DNA from: Cotesia glomerata
Lineage: Eukaryota; Arthropoda; Insecta; Hymenoptera; Braconidae
NCBI RefSeq assembly: GCF_020080835.1
Contig: NC_058161.1
Location: 930,001 to 994,000, forward strand
Reading direction: 5' to 3'
DNA: 64,000 nucleotides
Both the position numbers and the translations under genes were made by a program. The notes beneath the pieces were generated by a model that was not told the origin of the DNA, made no database searches, and saw only the letters and a list, made by a program, of their open reading frames with translations. This document shows positions 33,193 to 44,500 of the stretch, piece by piece (position 1 is the first letter of the stretch; every line of letters begins with the position of its first letter).

Positions 33193-34137
33193 AATAAAAT
33201 TACTTTAATGGGTTAGGGGTAGTTAGGATTTTCAACAAATCGATTTTTTTTTTTTTCAAAAATTTCGATTTTTTATGACCAATTAACTGTTGATTTTTTT
33301 CCGAAAATCTAGAAAAAAATTTGAGACCGCCATTTTGTTAATTTTTTTTTAAAAAAAAAAGCTTCGATCAGGCCCAAGATAATCTATTTATAAAACTAAT
33401 TTTTTCTATCCGATTGATTTTTGATGAATCTCCAAGGACTTATGATAGCCACCGCAAGGACCTTTTTTTGGAACTGGGTCAACACAAACAGCTATAACTT
33501 TGGAAATTATACATTTTTTTTTTCCAAATTTTCGTGACTTCAAGTCAAAACATTGTGTAATAATGCCATATTGTTACTTTTGTAAAATAACATGATTTAA
33601 TAGCAAAAAAAAATTACTGAAAATTCTCATTGTTTCGTGTCTAAATGACCCTAGTCCGCTTGTTCTAAGTTCTCAAAAGGACTTAGTTGCCACCATGAAC
33701 AAGCGCGGACCTTGAAGAGTCTTGCACAGGGGCCTGAATTCGCACGGACCATGACGAGCGGTCGTCCCTCTCGAGTCTTTCAACCAACTGCGCCAGAATT
33801 GTCAGTAGTGCTTGGTGAGGCGGAACCTACGAATTTTCATTGGTTAGTACTGACATGGATTTTCTGTGGTTTCTCCATGTCACTATTCCAAGAGCCTAAG
33901 AAGAGGTGAGGAATAGGGTAAATTGCAGTACAGACAGCACAAATCGGTCCACAGCCGAAAAAAACAATAATAATAATGATAATGAAGAGTAATTATAATA
34001 ATGTTAAAAATATGTAATTAACAGAACTATCTTTGAAAATATATATATTTATTTACTTTAATTAGTCAAACTTATACAATTTTTATTTTTTGAAATAACA
34101 AACCAAATAAGAAGATAAATATTAAAATTAAAGATCA
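33193..34137. other. Spacer between unit E and angel
   Basis: 33640-34010 is GC-richer (CTTGTTCTAAGTTCTCAAAA, GTCGTCCCTCTCGAGTCTTT) and ends in an AATAATAATAATGATAATG run, which looks like the 3' tail of a retroposed sequence; identity not recognised. The frame at 33712-33909 lacks support. Confidence 0.35.
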
Positions 34138-37100
34138 CTATCTAGCAATAGGCTTTTTTTTTAGTTTGAAAGTAGCGCCGAGACAAAGATGGTCGCTGCC
34201 AACGACAAAGTTGGGAATATTTGGCAACGATTCGCAATCCCTGACGGTAGGTAGAAGATACTGACTTGTCAGCTCTACGTTATTGTAAAAAATGTAATCA
34301 ACGGTGATCCACTCGCCTTGGTTTGTCGTTGCCTCCATCTCTCCTCGCTGGTTCCGGTGTTTATATACGCTGTTCAATTTTAGTGAGTGTTGCAATGCTC
34401 CAGATGAAAAATGGGCGAACTGGCCGTCTACTACTTTTACTTTTTGGTAGTCCAGACTTTCCCAGTCTACTTCATTTGTACAATCATTGCAATCTCTTAC
34501 ACGCCTGTTTGGATCTTCATTTCGATACAGCTAAAAAAAAAATAAACAATAATAATATTTTGCTTTATTAAATAATGAATTTTGTTAAATTGCACTGTAA
34601 TTTCTTAAATATTGATGTTTTTGAAGATATAAGCTCATCTCGATGTTACACTCATCAAGAGCTTTCATTTGAGTACCCATATGCATTTTTTATATATTTT
34701 TCATATATACATATATATAATATATATAAATATATGAAAAATTGATGTGGGTACTCAAATGAAAAGTCTCGATGAGTGTAACATCGGAATGAGCTCATAT
34801 CTTTAAAAATGCCAATAGTTTATAAGATACAAGATCATTTCTTAATTTTTGATAATTTTAAAGATGTAAGCTCATCCCGATGTTACACTCATCAAGAGCT
34901 TTCATTTGAGTACCCAGATGCATTTTTGATATTTTTTTCATATATGCATATAAATAATATTTATATATAAATATATAAAATATATGAAAAATTGATGTAG
35001 GTACTCAAATGAAAGGTCTCGATGAGTGTAATATCGGAGTGAGTTTATATTTTGAAAAATGTCAATAGTTCACGAGATAAATTGACTATTAACAGTAATA
35101 ATATACTTCCATTTATGTTGCAGATTTGGGTGTATTACTTAAACGCTGTAAGCACTTGTTTTATGCTGATGATTTAGTTGTCTATTTAACATGTAAACCT
35201 TGTGATATAGAAAGCTCTGTAAGAATTGTGAACGAGGAAATTGCTATAATTCTGAAGTGGTGTATTATAAACGGTCTTAAACTAAATCCTAACTAAACAA
35301 AGGCAGTGATTTTTGGATCAGCACAAAAATTGGCTGATGTTCAATGTGAAGTGATTCCAAATATAGTTGTAAATGATACTATAGTTGACTATTGTAAATC
35401 AGTAAAGTATCTAGGAGTCATACTTCAAGACACTCTAACTTGGTCCTTACAAATTACTGAGGTTTGCAAAAGTAGCATGAGAGTACTTGCACAGTTAAAG
35501 ATGAATGGAGATGTTTTTTCATTGCCTGTTAGGAAAAGATTGGTCACTACTCTAATGTGTCCTATTTTTGATTATTGCGCGGCTATTTATACTGATATTA
35601 CAGGTCAACAACAGACTAGACTTCAGAGAAAATTAAATGCTTGTGTACGATACATTTTTAAAATATCAAAGTATGAACATGTTACTCAATATTATACTGA
35701 GCTTCGTTGGCTGACACTTAGTTCTAGGCGTAAATTTTTCTTATCGTGTCTTATTTATAAAGCATTGTATCTTAATCAAAAGCCTCTAATTAGGCGAGAC
35801 TTAGAAATTCTTGAGCCTCGCCTACGCCGAGGAGATATTCGTCAAGACCATCTTGAGTTACCGGTTTATCATTCAGCAAAGTATGAAAAATCATTCTTGA
35901 TATCTGCGGTTAAAATCTGGAATCAATTACCAGCTGATTGTACGACGTTACCAACGTTTATGGAGTTTCAAACTGTTTGTTATGAATATTTTTTACAATC
36001 TGATAGATCATAATATGTATTCATTGTATTAGAATTTAGTGATGATTGAGTGATTGAGTGACTGAGTGTTTAATACACTTCATTATATATACTACTTTAT
36101 ATATACTACTTAACACATTACTTTATATATTATATTAAGATTTTTTGTATCAATTTTGGATGGCCGCAAGGAGTTTCGACTTCATGGCCAATTAAATAAA
36201 TAAATAATAATAATAAAATTACCATTATTTTTTCGTCACCATAACCACGAAGTCTTTTAGTCAATACATTAAAATGTTGACAATTATCAGTAATAAGTAA
36301 TGAAGAAGGTATCAATGAATTAGACAAACGTCTAAATCCATGTTCATTTAAAGAACGTCCTTTTCCAATATAATCAAAAGACCCTTCGGTAATAAATTTA
36401 TAAACTCCAGTAAATGGTTGAAGATTAAAATCACCACAGACAATTATTGGATGATATTCTGGACCATTTCTGTAGTAAAAAAAATAGTTAAATTACTATT
36501 GATTAATTATAAAATAAATTAAAAAATACATACGCAGTGTTTCTGACAAATGCAATCCTGTCAACCTCAGCGAACAAAATCTGCGTCTGCGCCAATCTAA
36601 CATCATTTCTCTTGGGATTGTAGAGAAGATGAGTAGTAGAAATAACGATACAAGAATCAGGACTTTCCGTGAGAGAGAATTTAACGACAATACCAACATT
36701 GTCGCGATTGAGGATATCTTCACTTGTTTGATGGTACTCCACGTAGACATAGTCTTTCAGTTTGAATAAACTCGGCTGGTACAGGAGTAGCAGCCCGTCT
36801 CGAGTGTCATTTGTCCGTTTTTTATACAAATAATCGAATCCTTGTTCTACGAACGGTACCAGGAATTCTTCTAAATGCTCCATTTGCATTTCTTGTATGC
36901 ATATCACCTATAAAAATAATTAATTATTTTTCTTTTTAATGAAAAATATCGCAAATACTCTATCTCTAGATACATAATTAAGAAATGACCTTGTATCTTG
37001 TTAACTATTGACATTTTTAAAGATATAAGCTCATCCTGATGTTACACTCATCGACACCTTTCATTTCAATACCCACATCAATTTGTTATATATTTATATA

Positions 37101-39606
37101 TATTATATATATATGTATATATGAAAAATATATGAAAAATGTATGTGGGTATTCAAATGAAAGCTCTTGGTAAGTGTAACATCGGGATGAGCTTATATCT
37201 TTAAAAACGTCAATAGTTAAAAAAGTACAGTGCAATTTAACATAATTAAGAAATGACCTTGCATCTTGTGAACTATTGATATTTCTGAAGAAATAAGCTT
37301 ATCCCGGCATTACATTAATCAAAACCTTTCATTTAAGTACCCACATCAATTTTTCATATATTTTATATATATTATATATATGTATATATGAAAAATATAT
37401 GAAAAATGCATGTAGGTACTCAAATGAAAGCTCTTGATGAGTGTAACATCAGGATGAGCTTATATCTTAAAAATATATATATTATATATATGTATATATG
37501 AAAAATATATCAAAAATGCATGTGGGTATTCAAATGAAAGCTCTTGGTAAGTGTAACACCGGGATGAGCTTATATCTTTAAAAACGTCAATATTTAAGAA
37601 AGTACAGTGCAATTTAACAAAAGTAATTATTTAATAAAGCAAAATTTTATTTATCTATAGTTCACACAAGTCACAGCAGTCATATAGTGACTGCAAGGTT
37701 GCTAGTTTATACTAAAAAAAAATAATTTTTTTAAGAACTTACATTAGCTTCTGATTCAAGTATCTCTTTTTGAACTAATAGTTTCCTTACATCCCATTTT
37801 AGTGCTACTTTATGATGATTATTATATAAATAATTATGAGATTCTAATAAATTTTGTGCGAGGATATTAAAAGACAATATTTTGAATGAAAATTCTGTCT
37901 CTGAATTTATTGACTCTGACTCTGTAACAGAAATATAAAGCGCGCATAATTTTTTTTTTAATTCAAGAAGATTACTTAAAATCTAATAAAAAATGAAAAT
38001 TCAAAAAATTACCTGAAGAAACAAATTTCCAGGGTCGCAATTCTTTGTACCTTTTGTGCGTCATACCGTAGCGAAATTTATGTGGTAATTTTCGGAAATC
38101 CTCCATCATATCTTGGCTGCACTCCTTGGGAATTTCAGCTGTTGCGTCAGGTACCGGACAAGTATTCTCGCCTTCAATTACAACTTGATCATGAGATTCC
38201 ATTTTTACACGGTTTTTATTAGTTTTATTATAATTAGCCTTAAACTTATTTTCTTTACCGTCGTTCAATAAATTACTATTATTATTACTATAACTATAAT
38301 TGTGGTTGCAGGTCGAATAGTTGGGGGCTTCAACTCCTGATAAACATCTATGTCTGCCAACAAACTGTCTCAGTGATAAATCTGTCATAAATATCTACAA
38401 CAAATAAATAAATAAATAAATTAATATCAGGGTTGTTATCGTTAAATTGTAAATTAATTTTATTAATTAAAAAATAGATAAGATTTTATGATAAGATTTT
38501 TTATACAAGGTTCATTATATTAATTATTATTTATTTAGGTAAGTAAAAATTTCAAAATTTATTACTGCAATTTTTGAAAATTATTTTTTTAATTTAATTA
38601 ACTAAAAAAAAATAATAAATTAAGATATTTTTCAAGTTTTCGAATTTTTTCTTATTAAAAAAATTTGACATTTAGAAAATTAAAAAATTTATAAATTAAA
38701 TTTTTAAAAAATGTTTTTTTAATCAATTTAATTAATTAAAAAAAAAAAAATAAAAATTTAATAAATTAAAAGACGTCAATTTTTTTTTATTAAAAAAATT
38801 TTTGACGTCAAAAATTTATAAGTGCAATTTTTAAAAAATATTTTTTTCATTGTAATTTAATTAATTAAAAAAAAATAAAAATTTTAATAAATTAAGTTTT
38901 TTTTCAAATTTTTTGAATTATTTTTTATTAAAAAAATTTAATATTTAGAAAATTAAAAAATTTACAAGTTAAATTTTTAAAAAATATTTTTTTAGTCAAT
39001 TTCATTAATTAAAAAAAAAAAAAATAAAAATTCAATAAATTAAAAGATGTCAATTTTTATTTAATAAAAAAAATTTTGATAATTAAATAATTATGAAAAA
39101 ATATTAAAATTAATTAAGCATATTATTTAATAATTTTAAGAATTTTATAACAAATAAATTATGGCAAAAAAATTGACATGTAAAAATTAAAAAAAATTAA
39201 AAATGCAATTTTTCAACAATGATTTCATAGAATAAATTTTTGTGTTAAATAAAATTAAAATTGTGACTGCTAACTTTAATGTCATTAAAAAAATTCTAAA
39301 TTAATAAATTAAAAAAATGTTTTTTTAATATAAATAAATAAATTTGTCAAATGTCAGCCGATGAATTTTTATTTATTGAATTAGCAATAAAAAAATATTT
39401 TTAAAAAATTGCACTTAAAGTTTTTCAAATTTTTTACATGTGCAATTATTTCTTTTAATTTTTTTTTTTATAATTTTATTTTCATAAAAAATAAAAATTT
39501 TAATAAATACTAATTAAATAAAATAAATTACCTTGGATTGTTGATGAGCATTACGATATAAAAAATTATAGAATGTTAAATTAATGAAAAGTTTTGTCGG
39601 TATCAT
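34138..39606 (-). CDS. angel: Angel, CCR4-type exonuclease/endonuclease/phosphatase-fold nuclease
   Basis: Family role: Mg-dependent nuclease of the CCR4/nocturnin/angel group (3' ends of RNA). Coding exons, 5' to 3' on minus: 39606-39532, 38394-38013, 37921-37743, 36907-36534, 36469-36223, 34530-34138; phases close at each junction, 549 aa. Motifs: FKILSFNILAQNLLESH (domain start), VICIQEMQ (catalytic Glu), STTHLLYNPKRNDVRLAQ, VCGDFNLQP (GDFN), DYIFYNN and the C-terminal GSDHLCLGA. The N-terminal exon encodes MIPTKLFINLTFYNFLYRN, basic and without acidic residues, which looks like a mitochondrial presequence; if translation begins instead at the ATG in exon 2 (38388) this is lost. A Asn-rich linker (about residues 50-80) precedes the nuclease domain. 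Introns 3 and 5 contain hairpin repeats, and intron 5 also a LINE that abuts the splice donor. Confidence 0.93.
34557..35085 (+). repeat. Hairpin-array repeat family, copy 3 (angel intron 5)
   Basis: Starts TTTTGCTTTATTAAATAATG, the family's conserved left end. Two hairpins about 34610-34815 and 34858-35065. Confidence 0.8.
35110..36216 (+). pseudogene. 5'-truncated LINE reverse transcriptase with 3' end, antisense in angel intron 5
   Basis: A frame from about 35120 contains the RT active-site FYADDLVVY, then an in-frame stop at NPN*TK (about 35295), then 35306-36013 with KYLGVILQDTLTW, RLVTTLMCPIFDYCAAIYTD and SAVKIWNQLPADCTTL, ending at TAA. Typical of the RT domain and C-terminal region of a Jockey/CR1/I-like non-LTR element. 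The 3' UTR ends GGCCGCAAGGAG..ATGGCCAATTAAATAAATAA(TAA)n at 36216, 6 bases from the angel exon 5 donor. 5' truncated and dead. Confidence 0.85.
36965..37652 (-). repeat. Hairpin-array repeat family, copy 4 (angel intron 3)
   Basis: Minus orientation (conserved left end GCAAAATTTT at about 37640; right end CTCTATCTCTAGATA at 36960). Hairpins about 37000-37213 and 37270-37470, plus a lone half at 37470-37595 created by a recombination-like junction inside the TATATA core. Confidence 0.8.
38395..39531 (-). other. Angel intron 1, AT-rich with weak tandem repeats
   Basis: Words AATTAATTAAAAAAAAATAA and TTTTTAAAAAATATTTTTTT recur about every 110-130 bp (38580, 38700, 38850, 38980). Nothing else seen. 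Confidence 0.45.
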
Positions 39607-41542
39607 TTAATCCAAAAAAATAGCGCACTTCTTTATTACTGTTATTGTTTTTAAAATAATAAATTAAAAAAAATAAATTCTTGACAGCTTGTTAAGTCAT
39701 AATAATAAAGTGAACAATAAATACTTTAATTAAAATAATTAATACCTCGGTTTAACAAAGACAATTGTTATTATTTTGTACTAGTGTCTGGTTTTAAAAT
39801 TTTAGGTTAGATTTTTTTTAATGCCAAGTCACAATTGGCATTTTTTGTAAATAATTAAATAAATTACCGGAGGATAATTTTAGTTTGCAAAAAATATTTA
39901 TGTGACAGTGAGTGACAATAATGAAAATTTAAAAACAGCTGAGTGTAATTGTTATATATAAGTTGTTTGTTAACAAATAATATGAGTGTCTGAGAGAAAA
40001 GATTTAAGTTTACTGAATATATAAGAATAAATATAAACGTTACAAGAGTGTCATTTTATCTTAGTTGTAAATAATATTTTTTTGTAATAATAAGAATAAT
40101 AATGAAAAAATTCCTTTTTATTTATTCTCAGAAATATTTTTCTTAAACATTTTTTTACCTACGGTTAAAGGTTACTATGCTTACAATTGAATAAATATAT
40201 CATATATATTCTGTAGTATATATTTATATCACATATCACACATGTCTATTCAAAATATATGCGCACTATACAAATAATATTTTTTTTTATCGATAAAAAA
40301 GGTCTCGGTAATTTTATTTTATTTATTTGACAATTTGCAAATGCTGAAATTATTTTTAACAATAAAAAATTATTATTATTATTATTATTAATGAAAAATG
40401 GTATTAAAGTCACTTGACCATTTTTTGATTTTTTTTTTAACAAATAGATTTTTTTCAAAAAATTATTTTTAAAAAATTGCATTTTTTATTTTTTAAATAT
40501 TTCTACGTCAATTTTTTTTTCTACTTTTTTTTGCCATAATTTATTTGTTAAAAAATTCTTAAAATTATAAAATATCTGCTAAATTAATTTTCATTAATGA
40601 AAATTAATTTTAGTAGATATTAAATGTTGAATATTATTTAATAATTTTTAGAACTTTTTGTTAATAAATAAATTCTGGCAAAAGTAAGAAAAAAAAAATT
40701 GACAGAAATTGAAAAAAAAATTAAAAATGCAATTTTTTAAAAATTATTTATTTGTTAAATAAAATTAATAAATTGGCCAAGTGATAGCTAACTAATGACA
40801 TTTATTATTAATGATATTAAAGTAATTTGTCACTTGACAATTTTTTTAATTTTATTTAATAAAAAGATTTGTTCAAAAAAATTATTTTTAAAAAATTGAA
40901 TTTTTTATTTTTTTTTATTAAATTTCTACATGTCAATTTTTTTTCTTATTTTTTTTTGCCATAATTAGTTTGTTATAAAGTTTTTAAAATTATTAAATAT
41001 GTGCTACGTTAATTTTTATTTATTATTATTATTATTATTAATGCTGAAATTTAATTTTATTTAACGAAAAAATTATTTAAAAAAAATTGGATTTAAAATT
41101 TTTACAAGTTGAATTTTTAGAATTTTTTTCATTATAATTTAATTGTTATAAAAAATTTTATTATTATTATTGTGAAAAAAATTTATTTACAAAGGCACTA
41201 ATTATTTTAAAATTACAATAAAATTAACAGAAACCTGAAAATTTTTTTATTTTAATTAAAAAAACAAAATATTAAATTTTTATTAAAAAAAAATTTGTTA
41301 TTTAGTTTTAAAAAGTTAAAAAATAATCAGATGTCTGTAAATTTAAAATACATATCAAAGATGATTTTGATTTTTTTATTTTATCTAGATTTAATTGTAC
41401 TGGCAAATGTGCAAAATTATCTAAAATATTAATTGTCTATAATTTTTTTAAGTCTTTGATATTGGCGTAAGAGCATTCTAAGACTTGGACATTTTTTTTC
41501 TATTCATAACAATAATTATAATTTATAAAATAGCAAAAATTG
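39607..41542. other. Intergenic, angel 5' side / NTPDase 3' side
   Basis: AT-rich, with two similar blocks (about 40340-40760 and 40780-41060) containing TTATTATTATTATTA runs, TTTTTTGCCATAATT and TTAATTTTTATT. A promoter for angel must lie near 39610-39800, but no motif can be named. Confidence 0.4.
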
Positions 41543-44500
41543 TTAAAGATCGCTATCAAGAAGGCTGAACGCTGCTCCTAAACTCCAGCTTAGTTCATGT
41601 CCATTGTATTTTTTATAAAGCTGTAACATAAATAATATTTATCAGTTTTTGGTTCTGTATTTTAAAAATATTTTTACGATATATATTTTTCAACTTTTAT
41701 TAAGGTAAAAGTATATGAACACTCTTTCTTAATATCATCAATACGCCTTTGGCGTGAAATACCATTGGATGTCATAAATTCAATTAGCATTGAGGCATTT
41801 AAATCCAAAGCATTTGAATTCTTCTACGACCTTGAACTCAGAGAGGCATAGTAACCAAAGACTGCATTCACTCTACATAATTTATAGATAAACTGATATG
41901 TACAAAACTTTATTGCTCAAATCCATCAGTGGTTTTCATGGTGGTTTATATTACACGCTTTATATTAGCTTCACTTGTATGTCAGTTTGTTTGTCAGTTT
42001 GTCAGTAACTCTCCGTGGGTAATCTGCGCGCCTGCGGCCTTCCTTGGTTCTGGTAGCCGTTTCTCAGGCTCCCTCTCCGAAATCGAACTCTGATTCCCCG
42101 TATTTATAATATTTATAAATAATTATTCTTTATTATTAGCTTCACTTGTATGTCAGTATGTCAGTATGTCAGTATGTAACTCTCCGTGGGTAATTTGCGC
42201 GCCTGAATATTTTTGATAATCAACAAATAATAGTTTAAAAAAACTAAAAAATCACGCTTTTATAAATAAACCAAACTAAAAAGTAAAAAATAAATAATAG
42301 TTTAAAAACTAAAAACACGCTTTTATAGAAAACCAAACTAAAAATAGAAAATAAATTTAAATTAAGAATAGTGTTAAAAATTTCAATAAATATAAATTAA
42401 TAATAGTGTAAATAAAAAAAATGTATTTTATTTTAAAAAAAGCGTGGGGTGCTTTTTAAGATATTATCAAAATGATAATCACTCTACTCATATCTGTCAA
42501 TAAAATATTTATAACTATTGACACCATGCACCTCACGCTTTTTTTAAAATAAAATACATTTTTTTTATTTACACTATTATTAATTTATATTTATTGAAAT
42601 TTTTAACACTATTCTTAATTTAAATTTATTTTCTATTTTTTAGTTTGGTTTTCTATAAAAAGCGTGTTTTTAGTTTTTTTAAACTATTATTTTTTTTTTT
42701 ATATTTACATGATGACTATGTTTATAGTTTTACATGTACTTTAATCACACTATGTATAATTTTGCCATTTGGCTCTTGCCTTGGCATTTAAATTGAATAA
42801 ATAAATAAATAAATAAAAGCCCCAATAGATGATCATGTACCAGTATATGATCATCTATTGGGGCTTTTACCTTACTTCCATTTAATTAATTTACTTACAT
42901 TTAATTTAGTAGTATGATCAAGACCAAACGCATCATGTAGTAATACATAAATAAACGTCATATCCAGGCACATAAATGGCTGATCAGTATTAGGATAATT
43001 ACAAATTTCAACAAGTTTTTTATGGAAAGATTGAAGTGTAATTACACCTCCTGTAAATGGATCTATTAATCCTGCCTGTAAAAAAAAAATTAATTAGATT
43101 AAAATTAATAATTTTTTATTTAAATTATTTCAATAATTCAATTTTTTTTCAATAAAAAAATAAAAAAACCTTTTTTATATAATTTTTTTCAAAAAAACAA
43201 TATTTTTTTTTTTTTTAATTTTATTCAATAGAAAAATTTTAAAACTTTTTTTATTCAATTTTTCTCAATAAAAAAATCAAAATGAAATATTGATTTATTT
43301 ATTTTCAATAAAAAAACTTCTAAAATTTTTTTATTAATCATTAACTTATTAAATTATCCTTAAAATAATTTTCAAAAATTAAATAAGATTAATTTACTAA
43401 AATTCTAACAAAATGCCAATAATTTTTTTTTCCATTTTTCGCCTAAAACTAAAATTTACTTTATGTAAACCTAATGTATAATTCCTATTGGCGTTAGAAT
43501 AAATAAATAACTGAATAAAATTTTTTTTTATCTAAGGTAAAGACCCAGTTATTGACACTTGCAATTTTATTTTAATTAAAAAAAAAAAAAAAATCAATTT
43601 TAATAAATTAATAAATATAATTTTTGAATTATAAATTTTAAGATTGATTTTTCGAGAACACTTATTTTTTCAATTAGAATATTATTTATTTATAAATTTT
43701 ACGTATAGTTTTAGGGATAGTTTCCCTTGACGCACGGTACATGATAATTTGGGTACATGTTAAAAATTAAAACAAAGTATAATAAAAAAAGAAAATAAGT
43801 TTGAGTTATATAGCATAATATCATGTAAGAACAAAGAGAAAAAAAAATATAATAAAATAAAATTAGAAAATTAGACGAAACAAGAGATAGCACGAAATAA
43901 GTTTAGATATTTAAGGGAGAAGAGTTGTTATTTCTTATTGTGACTACATCGGTTATTTTTCAATTAGAATAAAATTGCAAGTGTCAATAACTGGGTGTTT
44001 TACCTTATCCTAGATAAATAAAAAAAACATTTTTACCTCAGTAGCTCTGTCATAATAATAAGACACAGCATAAATATTATGCTTAGCCAATCCCACAGGT
44101 TTCTCATCAATGGTATCAATATAATTTTTAACAACCTTGATACACTCATTGACTCTAACAACAGGCCTGTCTTCTTCCGTGACAGCGCCATTCCACCCCT
44201 TGACCTTCTTGTGAGTCCCATTAACGGGTCCCTTGACGAGGTAATTAACACCTGCGTAGCTCCACTTAGCAGAGACGATTGGATTGACGCACTCGGACCT
44301 GACCAGAACCTCCTGAGCCTCCTGAGCCTCCTGAGCCTCCTGAACCTTCGGTGCTTGATCCTTGTCCTCCTGATGATGACCAAAGCCAGTGAGGACTCCC
44401 TTCCTAGCAGCCATGAGTCCCATCCCAAGATAACTGTAAGTATAAAGCGTCATATTGCGATTGAAGGCGTTGATGGTGTAATAGTGCTTGTCCAGGACTT

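Noticed and set aside
33712..33909. 65-aa ORF with high GC
   Set aside because: No recognised domain and it lies within what looks like a retroposed fragment.
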